From NCBI GenBank assembly GCA_003135255.1, contig PLAX01000106.1, forward strand, positions 1-16,417: DNA of 16,417 nucleotides, in the 5' to 3' direction. The position numbers and the translations under genes are program-made. The notes under the pieces were generated by a model. The model was not told the DNA's origin. It did no database searches and saw only the letters and a program-made list of their open reading frames with translations. This DNA comes from Candidatus Dormiibacterota bacterium (GTDB lineage Bacteria > Chloroflexota > Dormibacteria > Aeolococcales > Aeolococcaceae). This document shows, piece by piece, positions 7,808 to 13,465 of this stretch (position 1 is its first letter; each line of letters starts with the position of its first letter).

Positions 7808-8452
7808 TCACGGTGACCGGTCGCCCCTGCGCAGCCGGGGCTCGATCAGATGCTCCAATCCCCGCTCGGTCACCAGCGTCCGCATCCGGGACACCGCGAC
7901 CGCGCTGGGCTGGTACCACCAGACGGTGTCAACGTCGCGGTCGACCGCGTAGGCACCGGCGAGCAGGTCGAGACGGGCCGAGCGCTTCGGGGTCAGGTCC
8001 AGCTCGATGGCGATCCGGGTGCCGGTCGCCAGCCGGAGCAGCCCGTCGGGGATCCGTCCCTGCCGGTCGCGCCACCCGCCGGCGCGGGCGGCCCGCATCC
8101 GGTCCCTGCGCAGCTCGCGCTCGGTCGTCCAGGCACTCCCGGGGTGGGCGGCCAGCAATTCCTCCGAGAGATCGACCAGGGTCAGGTTGTGGCGGATCCG
8201 GGCCAGGTCGAGCGATGCGGGAGCTACGTCGCAGCCGGCGCGGCGAGCGCCTGCGGCCGTGGCGCGCACCACTGGTGGGGCTGCCGCCAGCACACGGTCG
8301 GCGACCAGCAGCCCGGCGGTCTCCAGCGCGCGGAGGCGGCGGAGCGCCGGCGGGGAGGCGGTGAAGAAGCGCGTGGCGAGCTGCTCGGGGGTGACCATGC
8401 CGTGGCGTGCGGCGAAGCGCAGGACGTCGAGGTCACGCGCTGTGAGCCGCAA
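7808..8452 (-). CDS. Replication-relaxation family protein
   Basis: This 214-residue protein has an N-terminal winged helix (about 1-55, RLTARDLDVLRFAARHGMVT onwards) and a C-terminal domain with a PD-(D/E)xK-like core: P135-D136, then IAIELDLTPK with E150, D152 and K156. This matches the 'replication-relaxation' family found beside transfer ATPases in Actinobacteria and related phyla, thought to act on DNA in plasmid or conjugative replication. The start is TTG (8452), with AGAGGG at 8466-8461 spaced 8 nt; the next candidate ATG (Met19) would cut the winged helix. It begins 3 nt after the VapC stop and is followed by the ATPase, so it is likely co-transcribed with both. Nuclease activity is inferred only from the motif. 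Confidence 0.75.
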   Translation of the reverse strand: MRLTARDLDVLRFAARHGMVTPEQLATRFFTASPPALRRLRALETAGLLVADRVLAAAPPVVRATAAGARRAGCDVAPASLDLARIRHNLTLVDLSEELLAAHPGSAWTTERELRRDRMRAARAGGWRDRQGRIPDGLLRLATGTRIAIELDLTPKRSARLDLLAGAYAVDRDVDTVWWYQPSAVAVSRMRTLVTERGLEHLIEPRLRRGDRSP

Positions 8453-8455
8453 GGG

Positions 8456-8863
8456 TCAGACCCTCTGAACCCGCAGCGCGGGGTGGGCTTGCGCCATCCG
8501 GTCGTAGTCCTCGTCCTGCGTGACCACCGCCAGTCCGTGCTCCACAGCGGTGGCGGCGATGAGCGAGTCGGTGAGCTTGACGGTGCGGTGGATGCCGGCT
8601 GCGCGGCAGTCCGCGACCAGTCGCGCCCATTCGACCATCACCGCCTCGCTGATCGGGATGGGGTCAGCGGTTCTGGCCAGCGCCAGGGTGTCGGCGCGCC
8701 GGGCTCGGACGTCGTCGGTCGGAGCGCTCAGGACGCCGAGCTGGAGCTCACCGAGGGTGACCACCGACACTCCGACCTGCTCGGGCAGCGCGCCCATCGG
8801 GCGGCTGACCTCGCGGGCTATGAAGACGGAGGTGTCAAGGAGCCCGGCGGTGGGACCGCTCAC
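8456..8863 (-). CDS. VapC-like PIN-domain toxin
   Basis: This 135-residue PIN-domain protein is the likely RNase toxin of a type II toxin-antitoxin pair. The acidic metal-binding residues are D10 (LLDTSVFI), E39 (TLGELQLG), D99 (KLTDSLIAATA) and D117 (VTQDEDYDRM), giving a complete PIN active site that cuts RNA with Mg2+. The GTG start (8863) overlaps the stop of the upstream antitoxin gene by 4 bp (GTGA), the usual antitoxin-first arrangement. Length and motif spacing are normal for VapC. It is followed after 3 nt by the replication-relaxation gene, so the pair is embedded in a longer operon, which would suit an addiction module that stabilises its neighbours. Confidence 0.87.
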   Translation of the reverse strand: MSGPTAGLLDTSVFIAREVSRPMGALPEQVGVSVVTLGELQLGVLSAPTDDVRARRADTLALARTADPIPISEAVMVEWARLVADCRAAGIHRTVKLTDSLIAATAVEHGLAVVTQDEDYDRMAQAHPALRVQRV

Positions 8864-9102
8864 AGCTCACCCAGAGTCTGGCCGGCGAGCGCCTCGAGGT
8901 CACGGCTCAGGCCGGGATCGGCTGCCCGGTGCTCCAGCCGGTCGTGCAGGTGGGAGCCGGAGAGCCAGGGCGCGCGGCGGCCGTGGGGCACGATGTCGGC
9001 GACGGGCTCGCCGTTCACGGTGAGCGTCACCCGTTCGCCCGCGCGCACGGCGTCGATCACCTGTGCGGTCCGGTTGCGCAGGTCACGGACTCCGACCTCC
9101 AT
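8860..9102 (-). CDS. Phd/YefM-type antitoxin
   Basis: This 80-residue protein begins MEVGVRDLRNRTAQVIDAV and continues with GERVTLTVNGEPVADIVP, the standard Phd/YefM N-terminal dimerisation and DNA-binding fold. The C-terminal third (LHDRLEHRAADPGLSRDLEA) is charged and would wrap around the PIN toxin encoded next. It normally neutralises VapC and represses its own promoter. ATG 9102 is chosen because the conserved strand starts there; it lies 46 bp inside the 3' end of the ComF-like gene in another frame. TACTGT at 9115-9110 sits 7 nt before the start, a possible weak internal promoter giving a leaderless message. A GTG three codons upstream is an alternative start. Confidence 0.83.
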   Translation of the reverse strand: MEVGVRDLRNRTAQVIDAVRAGERVTLTVNGEPVADIVPHGRRAPWLSGSHLHDRLEHRAADPGLSRDLEALAGQTLGEL

Positions 9103-9815
9103 GTGCGACACAGTAGCACGCCCCCGGGGCCCGCCACGCGATCGCGCCAGGGTTGCCGGCAGAGAGCGAGACCGCACACCTCGCGCGCGCCGCCCTGGAG
9201 CCGGAGCGCCCGGGCCACCTCATCCAGGGTCCGGCCATCGGTGAAGACGTCGTCGACGACCAGGATCCGCGTCCCGGCGGTCCGGCTCCGATCGGGCACG
9301 TCGAGGGCGGGGCGGAGCTGTTCCTCGGCGACCCGGCGGCGCTCTCGGTGATCGAGCCAGGCGAGCCGCGGGGTGGGCCGCGTCTTGACGATGGCGGGGA
9401 CGGGACCGGTGTCGAAGGGCCAGCCCCGTCCACATGGGACCTGGCGTGCGGCCTCGACCAGCATGGATCGGGTGTGGTCGAACTCGCGACCGCTCCGCCC
9501 GACGAAGGTCGGGCTGGCGGTGATGAGGTCAAAGTGCTCGACCAGGTGGCGCCGTCTCTCCATCAGCGCGGCCAGCATCCCGCCGAAGGCGGGAGCCCAC
9601 TCCCGCGCCCCCCTGTACTTGTAGGCGTTGAGGGCGACCTCCAGGGGGCCGGACCGTTCTGCTGCCGCGATGTTCCACCGGAACCACCGCGCGGCACTGG
9701 CGCAGAGCGGGTTGGGGCAGTGTGACGTCCCCGCCGTGAACGGCCTTTCGCACACCCTGCAGCGGGAGGACGCAGGTGCGGGGCCGGGCACGGGACGTCG
9801 TGGCGGAGCGGTCAT
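9057..9815 (-). CDS. ComF-family phosphoribosyltransferase-like protein
   Basis: This 252-residue protein has an N-terminal zinc ribbon (C19-x2-C22, C33, C38) and a C-terminal type I phosphoribosyltransferase domain with the PRPP loop RILVVDDVFTDGRTL at about 195-210. This is the ComF/GntX layout; ComF is linked to DNA uptake during natural transformation, though many homologues have no proven role. ATG 9815 places the zinc ribbon correctly; no strong Shine-Dalgarno is seen. The open frame continues far upstream of 9815 but only as a shadow of the ars genes. Its last 46 bp overlap the antitoxin gene, so it may be the first gene of the six-gene minus-strand row. No comEA/comEC genes are in view. 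Confidence 0.8.
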   Translation of the reverse strand: MTAPPRRPVPGPAPASSRCRVCERPFTAGTSHCPNPLCASAARWFRWNIAAAERSGPLEVALNAYKYRGAREWAPAFGGMLAALMERRRHLVEHFDLITASPTFVGRSGREFDHTRSMLVEAARQVPCGRGWPFDTGPVPAIVKTRPTPRLAWLDHRERRRVAEEQLRPALDVPDRSRTAGTRILVVDDVFTDGRTLDEVARALRLQGGAREVCGLALCRQPWRDRVAGPGGVLLCRTWRSESVTCATGPHR

Positions 9816-9904
9816 GGTGACAGCGAATACACAGTGGAGATGGTAGTCGAGCGGCGGGTGCGGCCGTTTGGTGAGGGGGCCCCCGCCCGCCCTCCCCGGC
9901 CGGC

Positions 9905-10267
9905 TCAGTGGAGGAGGGCGACCACCTCGCGAGACGCCGCGGACATCTCTGGGTTCAGCTGGTGGAAGGTCCAGATGCCCCGCCGCGTGGAGACGATCAG
10001 CCCCGCCTCGCGGAGCTTCGCCAGGTGATGGCTGATCGTCGGCTGGCCCAGGTCGAAGGCCGCGGTGAAGTCGCAGACGCAGACCGGTTCGGTGGCCTCG
10101 GCGAGCATGTGGATCATCTGCAGCCGCGTCGTGTCCCCCAGGGCACGGAAGACGGCGGCACACTCCTCGGCGTCGGGCCCGGGGATGCGGGGAGCCACCG
10201 CCTGGCAGCAGCCCCGCGTGCGCAGGGGGATCGCTTCGAGGGCGGGGGCCTCGGCGGCGCCTGACAT
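9905..10267 (-). CDS. arsR: ArsR-family arsenic-responsive repressor
   Basis: This 120-residue winged-helix repressor of the ArsR/SmtB family has core FRALGDTTRLQMIHML (40-55), the arsenite-sensing CVCDF motif with C63 and C65 at the start of the recognition region, and the DNA helix GQPTISHHLAKLREAGL (74-90). A CC pair at 20-21 may give extra ligands. Binding As(III) would release it from DNA. ATG 10267 is chosen because TACAAT (10279-10274) lies exactly 6 nt upstream, so transcription would begin at the start codon (leaderless). An upstream in-frame ATG at 10292 would lie inside the operator and is unlikely. It is divergent from arsM-arsC and shares their control region. Confidence 0.88.
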   Translation of the reverse strand: MSGAAEAPALEAIPLRTRGCCQAVAPRIPGPDAEECAAVFRALGDTTRLQMIHMLAEATEPVCVCDFTAAFDLGQPTISHHLAKLREAGLIVSTRRGIWTFHQLNPEMSAASREVVALLH

Positions 10268-10279
10268 GACCCCATTGTA
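10267..10279 (-). promoter_or_regulatory. arsR -10 box, leaderless start
   Basis: TACAAT on the minus strand (10279-10274) matches TATAAT in five of six positions. It is followed by six bases and then ATG, placing the start of transcription on the start codon. No convincing -35 is seen 16-18 bp upstream; operator site 1 occupies that place. Confidence 0.6.
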
Positions 10280-10281
10280 CG

Positions 10282-10299
10282 CATTGACAACCATCGATG
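10282..10299. promoter_or_regulatory. ArsR operator site 1
   Basis: This is the dyad ATTGA-N6-TCGAT (10283-10298), one mismatch from perfect, within CATTGACAACCATCGATG. It covers the -35 and part of the spacer of the arsM promoter and sits at about -16 to -32 of arsR, so one bound dimer could block both directions. It aligns with site 2 at 14 of 17 positions. Confidence 0.65.
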
Positions 10300-10313
10300 A
10301 GACCCGGTATGCT
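10284..10313 (+). promoter_or_regulatory. arsM-arsC promoter
   Basis: A perfect -35 TTGACA (10284-10289), an 18-bp spacer and a -10 of TATGCT (10308-10313, four of six) predict a start near 10320. Operator site 1 overlaps the -35 and spacer, and site 2 lies just after the start point, the usual arrangement for repression by ArsR. Confidence 0.65.
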
Positions 10314-10323
10314 CCGGGCGACT

Positions 10324-10341
10324 GATCGACGTCCATCGATG
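10324..10341. promoter_or_regulatory. ArsR operator site 2
   Basis: This is the perfect dyad ATCGA-N6-TCGAT (10325-10340), sharing CCATCGATG with site 1. The two centres are 42 bp apart, four helical turns, so both would face the same side of the DNA. It falls in the leader of arsM, just upstream of the GAGGAG ribosome binding site (10343-10348). Confidence 0.65.
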
Positions 10342-10355
10342 TGAGGAGTCGGGTG

Positions 10356-11261
10356 ATGGGAGTCACGGGGAGCGACCAGGCAGAGGGGGAGAGGGTTCGC
10401 GAGGCGGTCCGGGAGCGCTACGCGTCCGCCGCCAACGCGGTCACGAGCCGCGGAGTGGCGGCCGAGTCGGTGCTGCCCACGACCGGCACCGGCGCGTCGT
10501 GCTGCGAAGGAGTGAGTGCCACACCGTCCTCGTGTTGCACCCCCGCTGCGCCCGCCGACGTGAGCCGTGACCTGTACTCGGTCGACGAGGTGTCCGCACT
10601 GCCGCCGGCGGCCGTTCTCGCCTCCCTCGGTTGTGGCAACCCGACGGCCCTGGCCGAGCTGAAGCCCGGAGAGGTGGTCCTCGACCTCGGCTCCGGCGGC
10701 GGCATCGACGTGCTGCTCTCGGCGCGGCGGGTCGGGCCAACGGGATTCGCCTATGGCGTCGACATGACCGACGAGATGCTGGAACTGGCCGCGCGCAACG
10801 CCACGCAGGCGCAGGCGGCCAACGTGAAGTTCCTGAAGGGCACGATTGAGGAGATCCCGCTGCCCGCCGAGGCGGTCGATGTGGTCATCTCCAACTGCGT
10901 CATCAATCTGAGCGCCGACAAGGGCAGGGTCCTGCGTGAGGCGTTTCGTGTCCTGCGGCCGGGTGGTCGGTTCGCCGTCTCCGATGTGGTGGTCGAGGGG
11001 GCGCTCCCCGACGACGTTCGCCGGAGCACGGAGCTGTGGGTCGGCTGCCTCGCCGGAGCGCTCGAGGAGGACACGTACCGTGGGCTGCTCGTCGGTGCCG
11101 GCTTCGAGGGCGTGGGTTTCGAGGTGACCCGCGACTACACCCCCGAGGACGCCGGCCAGGTGGCCGGGGCAGCCGGAGAGCGGGCGCTTGCCGAGGTGCA
11201 CGAGGGTGGTGGTCGGGTCGTCAGCGCTTTCATTCGCGCCCGCAAGCCGGCGGCCGGCTGA
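10356..11261 (+). CDS. arsM: Arsenite S-adenosylmethionine methyltransferase
   Basis: This 301-residue class I SAM methyltransferase converts As(III) to mono-, di- and trimethyl arsenicals in the cytoplasm. The SAM motif is VLDLGSGGGIDV (108-119) and the acidic residue after strand two is D136. The arsenite-binding cysteines of ArsM are in place: C93 (LGCGNP), C181 (ISNCVINL) and C231 (WVGCLAG). An extra CC pair at 49-50 and another at 60-61 lie in the N-terminal arm. ATG 10356 is chosen over upstream GTG codons because GAGGAG (10343-10348) is 7 nt before it. It is followed after 12 nt by arsC and is controlled from the arsR-arsM region with two operator dyads. Length is normal for prokaryotic ArsM. 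Confidence 0.92.
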   Translation: MGVTGSDQAEGERVREAVRERYASAANAVTSRGVAAESVLPTTGTGASCCEGVSATPSSCCTPAAPADVSRDLYSVDEVSALPPAAVLASLGCGNPTALAELKPGEVVLDLGSGGGIDVLLSARRVGPTGFAYGVDMTDEMLELAARNATQAQAANVKFLKGTIEEIPLPAEAVDVVISNCVINLSADKGRVLREAFRVLRPGGRFAVSDVVVEGALPDDVRRSTELWVGCLAGALEEDTYRGLLVGAGFEGVGFEVTRDYTPEDAGQVAGAAGERALAEVHEGGGRVVSAFIRARKPAAG

Positions 11262-11273
11262 GGCGGCTGGGGG

Positions 11274-11729
11274 ATGCCGTCCGTCGCGCGCACCTCGGTG
11301 AGAGGGGATGACGCACCGCCGGTGCCCGAGGTGCTCTTCGTCTGCATTCACAACGCGGGCCGATCCCAGATGGCAGCGGGGCTCCTCGACCATCATGCCC
11401 GCGGGCGGGTACGGGTGCGCTCGGCGGGCTCGCAACCCGCGGCCCAGCTCAACCCGGCGGTGGTCACGGCCATGGCCGAGCTCGGGCTGGACATCTCGCG
11501 GGAGTTCCCCAAGCCGCTCACCGACGACGCCGTTCACGCCGCCGACGTGGTCATCACCATGGGCTGCGGGGATGCCTGCCCCTTCTTCCCCGGCAAGCGC
11601 TACCTGGACTGGGAGCTGGAGGATCCGGCGGGCAAGCCGCTCGCCACGGTCCTCCGCATCCGCGACGAGATCGATGCGCGGGTGCGGAAGCTGCTCGTCG
11701 AGCTGGTCGGGGACGGCGGAGAGGGCTGA
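11274..11729 (+). CDS. arsC: Arsenate reductase, low-molecular-weight phosphatase type
   Basis: This 151-residue protein has the LMW tyrosine phosphatase fold adapted to arsenate. The active loop is C24-IHNAG-R30-S31 (VCIHNAGRSQMA), with the redox cysteines C98 and C102 in MGCGDACPFFPGKRYLDW and the general acid in EDP (D117). It reduces arsenate to arsenite, which the upstream ArsM can then methylate. The thiol partner could be thioredoxin or mycothiol; the CGDAC spacing resembles actinobacterial-type enzymes. The N-terminus before residue 18 is not conserved, so starts at 11299 or 11323 (GTG) are possible; 11274 lies 12 nt after arsM and is used here. It converges on the DUF1697 gene. Confidence 0.9.
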   Translation: MPSVARTSVRGDDAPPVPEVLFVCIHNAGRSQMAAGLLDHHARGRVRVRSAGSQPAAQLNPAVVTAMAELGLDISREFPKPLTDDAVHAADVVITMGCGDACPFFPGKRYLDWELEDPAGKPLATVLRIRDEIDARVRKLLVELVGDGGEG

Positions 11730-11767
11730 GCCGGCCGAGCGCCGGGCCGCCCCGCGAAGGGCCGGCT
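11729..11767. terminator. Hairpin between convergent arsC and DUF1697 genes
   Basis: AGCCGGCC (11729-11736) pairs exactly with GGCCGGCT (11760-11767) around a 23-nt GC-rich loop. It fills the 40-bp space between the two stop codons and could stop transcripts from both sides. There is no T-run, so intrinsic termination is uncertain. Confidence 0.4.
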
Positions 11768-11769
11768 GC

Positions 11770-12306
11770 TCAAGCCGCCGTCATCGACAGCAGCGCGGTC
11801 ACCGTGATCCAGTTGCGCGCGGTGGCGGCAACCTTGAACCCGCGCCCCGCCAGCAGGGTGGCGAGCCGGGAGCGCGCGATGCCCTCCGGGTGCCAGGCGT
11901 AGATCTCGCGGCCGATCACGGCAAATCGCTCCTCCGGGGTCGCGGCCGCGGCCAGTCGGGCGGCGATATCCGGGGCGGGCGCCGACTCGAGGAAGGTCAC
12001 CTGGTAGCGCTTGGGGTCGGCCGCCGCCTCCGGCAGCGGGTTCGCGCGCACCACCGCCTCCAGCTCGAGGTGCGTGCGCACCACCGAACGGATCTCGAGC
12101 CCGTAACCCTCCGCGATCAGGTGCTCGCATCTCCGTGCCGCCGCCTCGGGGGAGAGGGAGGAGGAGAGCAGCACGTTGCCGCTCTGGAGGTAGGTGGCGA
12201 CCTCCCCGAAGCCGTCCTGGGTGAGCAGCGAGCGGAGCTCGGCCATCGGGATCCGGTTGTTGGGGCCGATGTTGATACCGCGCAGGAGGATGGCGCAGCG
12301 GGCCAT
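11770..12306 (-). CDS. DUF1697 family protein
   Basis: This 178-residue cytoplasmic protein matches the DUF1697 family in length and pattern: the opening RCAILLRGINIGPNNRIPMA, then ATYLQSGNVLLSS, a middle LEAVVRANPL segment and RNWITVTAL near the end. The family has a ferredoxin-like fold and no assigned reaction. ATG 12306 is well placed for the conserved first strand, though no Shine-Dalgarno is seen. It lies 3 nt after the stop of a broken ABC-ATPase fragment, so it may be translated by coupling to that remnant or by its own weak start. No link to the convergent arsenic genes is evident. Confidence 0.82.
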   Translation of the reverse strand: MARCAILLRGINIGPNNRIPMAELRSLLTQDGFGEVATYLQSGNVLLSSSLSPEAAARRCEHLIAEGYGLEIRSVVRTHLELEAVVRANPLPEAAADPKRYQVTFLESAPAPDIAARLAAAATPEERFAVIGREIYAWHPEGIARSRLATLLAGRGFKVAATARNWITVTALLSMTAA

Positions 12307-12309
12307 GGG

Positions 12310-12507
12310 TCAGCCTGATGCCCGGCTCGAGCGCACCGTGGTGGACCGGGCACCGGTCCCCGCTCCGTTGGGGCCCAGGAAGCCAAAGACCTCACCCGGG
12401 GCGACGCTGAAGGAGACGTCCTCGAAGGCGATGCGCTCGCCGAACCGCTTGGTGAGGTGGTCGACCTGGAGCGCGGGTGGGCCGGCGCTCGGGGGTCTGG
12501 TGCTCAC
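12310..12507 (-). pseudogene. Truncated ABC transporter ATPase, N-terminal remnant
   Basis: This 65-residue frame has the start of an ABC-2 type ATPase: LQVDHLTKRFGERIAFEDVS, then GEVFGFLGPNGAG. Walker A breaks exactly where the lysine should be: instead of GKTT it reads GAGTGARSTTVRSS and stops ten residues later. The TTVR piece looks like the normal helix after Walker A, so the site may carry a small insertion or rearrangement replacing 'KT', followed by loss of the rest. It has GTG 12507 and a fair ribosome site (GGAGG, 10 nt upstream), so a short peptide could still be made, but it cannot bind ATP normally. No matching permease is next to it. Confidence 0.7.
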
Positions 12508-12530
12508 ACTGGGTCCGCCTCCCGCTGCGG

Positions 12531-13301
12531 CTATGGGGTGGGGGTGGTCTGGGGCAGGATGAAGAACCCTGCCACCTGGCCCGCGTCATCGAACGTCGTC
12601 CGGCCGGTCGCCTGCCGCCGTTTGAAGCCGCGCCGGAACGTGAGCGGCACATGTAGGGTGATGGGGACGTCGACGAGCGTGTAGTCACCCAGCCGGCTGA
12701 CCTGGGGTGCGGCCACCTCGACAGCCTCTCCCGCCCTGCCGGGGAGCTGCGCCCGGACCGACGACAGCAGCTGGACGGAGCAGGCGTCCAGCATCCGCTG
12801 GTTGAAGCCGGCCCGCAACGCGTCCCATCGCCGGTTGAAGAAGTGGTCGAAGAGCTCAACCGCCTTGGCCCCCGCACCGGGCAGGGGCAGCGTCGGCGGC
12901 GCGGTGGCACCGGTGGTGGTCGGAGGCCCGCCGAAGCGCTGCAGCACCGCCTGACGGGTGACGTGGAGCACGTCGCCGATCTCCGCCCAGGTGCGCCCAT
13001 CGCGGCGGGCTCGGATGACCAGCCCACGCAGGATGTCCTCGACCACGACCCCCAGGCTCCGAGCGGCCGCCAGCGCGACCATCACCGGGTCGCCCTCCAC
13101 CGGCTCGTCACCGCGGAGCACCCGGACCATCAGGTCGGCGTTGGCCTGCGCCATCCGGGCCATGACCTGGCGATCGAGGTCGCCCGCGGTCGACGGAGAG
13201 GCGGCTCGCGTTGCGGGCGCCGGGGAACCGGACGCCGCAGCGGCATGCTTGGGGTGCGTTCCACCCGGGCGGGGCGCGACCGACACTGTCCTTCCTGGCA
13301 T
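12531..13301 (-). CDS. HTH plus DUF3887-like two-domain protein
   Basis: This 256-residue protein has a low-complexity Ala/Pro/Ser N-terminus (1-40), a helical region (41-95), a helix-turn-helix at about 101-123 (DGRTWAEIGDVLHVTRQAVL) and a C-terminal domain (about 145-250) that resembles DUF3887: AVELFDHFFNRRWDAL at its start and a late GQVAGFFI strand. It has no signal peptide or clear membrane segment. The role is unknown; a DNA-binding regulator with an NTF2-like sensing domain is plausible. ATG 13301 is chosen; a TTG at 13310 in the same frame is part of a TTGACA string and lacks a ribosome site. Two operator-like repeats and a possible leaderless promoter lie directly upstream. It is followed by the ABC remnant. 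Confidence 0.65.
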   Translation of the reverse strand: MPGRTVSVAPRPGGTHPKHAAAASGSPAPATRAASPSTAGDLDRQVMARMAQANADLMVRVLRGDEPVEGDPVMVALAAARSLGVVVEDILRGLVIRARRDGRTWAEIGDVLHVTRQAVLQRFGGPPTTTGATAPPTLPLPGAGAKAVELFDHFFNRRWDALRAGFNQRMLDACSVQLLSSVRAQLPGRAGEAVEVAAPQVSRLGDYTLVDVPITLHVPLTFRRGFKRRQATGRTTFDDAGQVAGFFILPQTTPTP

Positions 13302-13306
13302 GCTTG

Positions 13307-13348
13307 TCAAGGTACGTTACCGTTGGCCGTTCGTCAAGGTGACTTACC
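13307..13348. repeat. Tandem operator-like repeats upstream of the HTH-DUF3887 gene
   Basis: Two copies of TCAAGGTNNNTTACC lie at 13307-13321 and 13334-13348, 27 bp apart. Each centres on a short dyad: GGTA-N3-TACC (perfect, 13311-13321) and GGTG-N3-TACC (13338-13348). They cover the possible -10 and -35 of the minus-strand gene, so they look like binding sites for a repressor, perhaps the gene's own HTH product. Confidence 0.5.
13309..13337 (-). promoter_or_regulatory. Possible leaderless promoter of the HTH-DUF3887 gene
   Basis: On the minus strand TTGACG (13337-13332), a 17-bp spacer and TACCTT (13314-13309) precede the ATG at 13301 by 7 nt, and there is no Shine-Dalgarno. The -10 is weak (TANNNT only). 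Confidence 0.4.
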
Positions 13349-13397
13349 AAGGCGCCGGAAGCCACGGTGATGGGCGCGGTCCGGGCAGAGCCGTCCC

Positions 13398-13426
13398 TTG
13401 ATCTGCCGAGCGGATGCGCATATTAT
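13398..13426 (+). promoter_or_regulatory. Promoter of the TetR-exporter operon
   Basis: TTGATC (13398-13403), a 17-bp spacer and TATTAT (13421-13426, five of six) form a good sigma-70-type promoter in the most AT-rich patch of this part of the window. Transcription should begin near 13433, inside the operator dyad. Confidence 0.6.
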
Positions 13427-13428
13427 CC

Positions 13429-13443
13429 GACCGATAGTCGGTC
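13429..13443. promoter_or_regulatory. TetR-type operator
   Basis: GACCGA (13429-13434) and TCGGTC (13438-13443) form a perfect dyad with a 3-bp centre, a typical TetR-family site. It overlaps the expected start of transcription, so the TetR protein encoded just downstream would repress its own operon. Confidence 0.65.
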
Positions 13444-13465
13444 TTTTATTCGGAGGCAGCCAGCC

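Noticed and set aside
6454..8364. A 636-codon plus-strand open frame
   Set aside because: It lies antisense to the ATPase and replication-relaxation genes, and its product is low-complexity without motifs.
9870..9890. GGGGGCCCCC palindrome between arsR and the ComF-like gene as a terminator
   Set aside because: The palindrome has no loop, so it cannot form a proper hairpin, and there is no T-run. It is probably compositional.
9816..11537. Upstream extension of the ComF-like frame to 826 codons
   Set aside because: The extension is antisense to arsM/arsC and out of frame across arsR. The zinc ribbon fixes the real start at 9815.
13302..13310. TTG start for the HTH-DUF3887 protein at 13310
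   Set aside because: The codon belongs to a TTGACA string inside the operator-like repeat and has no ribosome site; ATG 13301 fits better.
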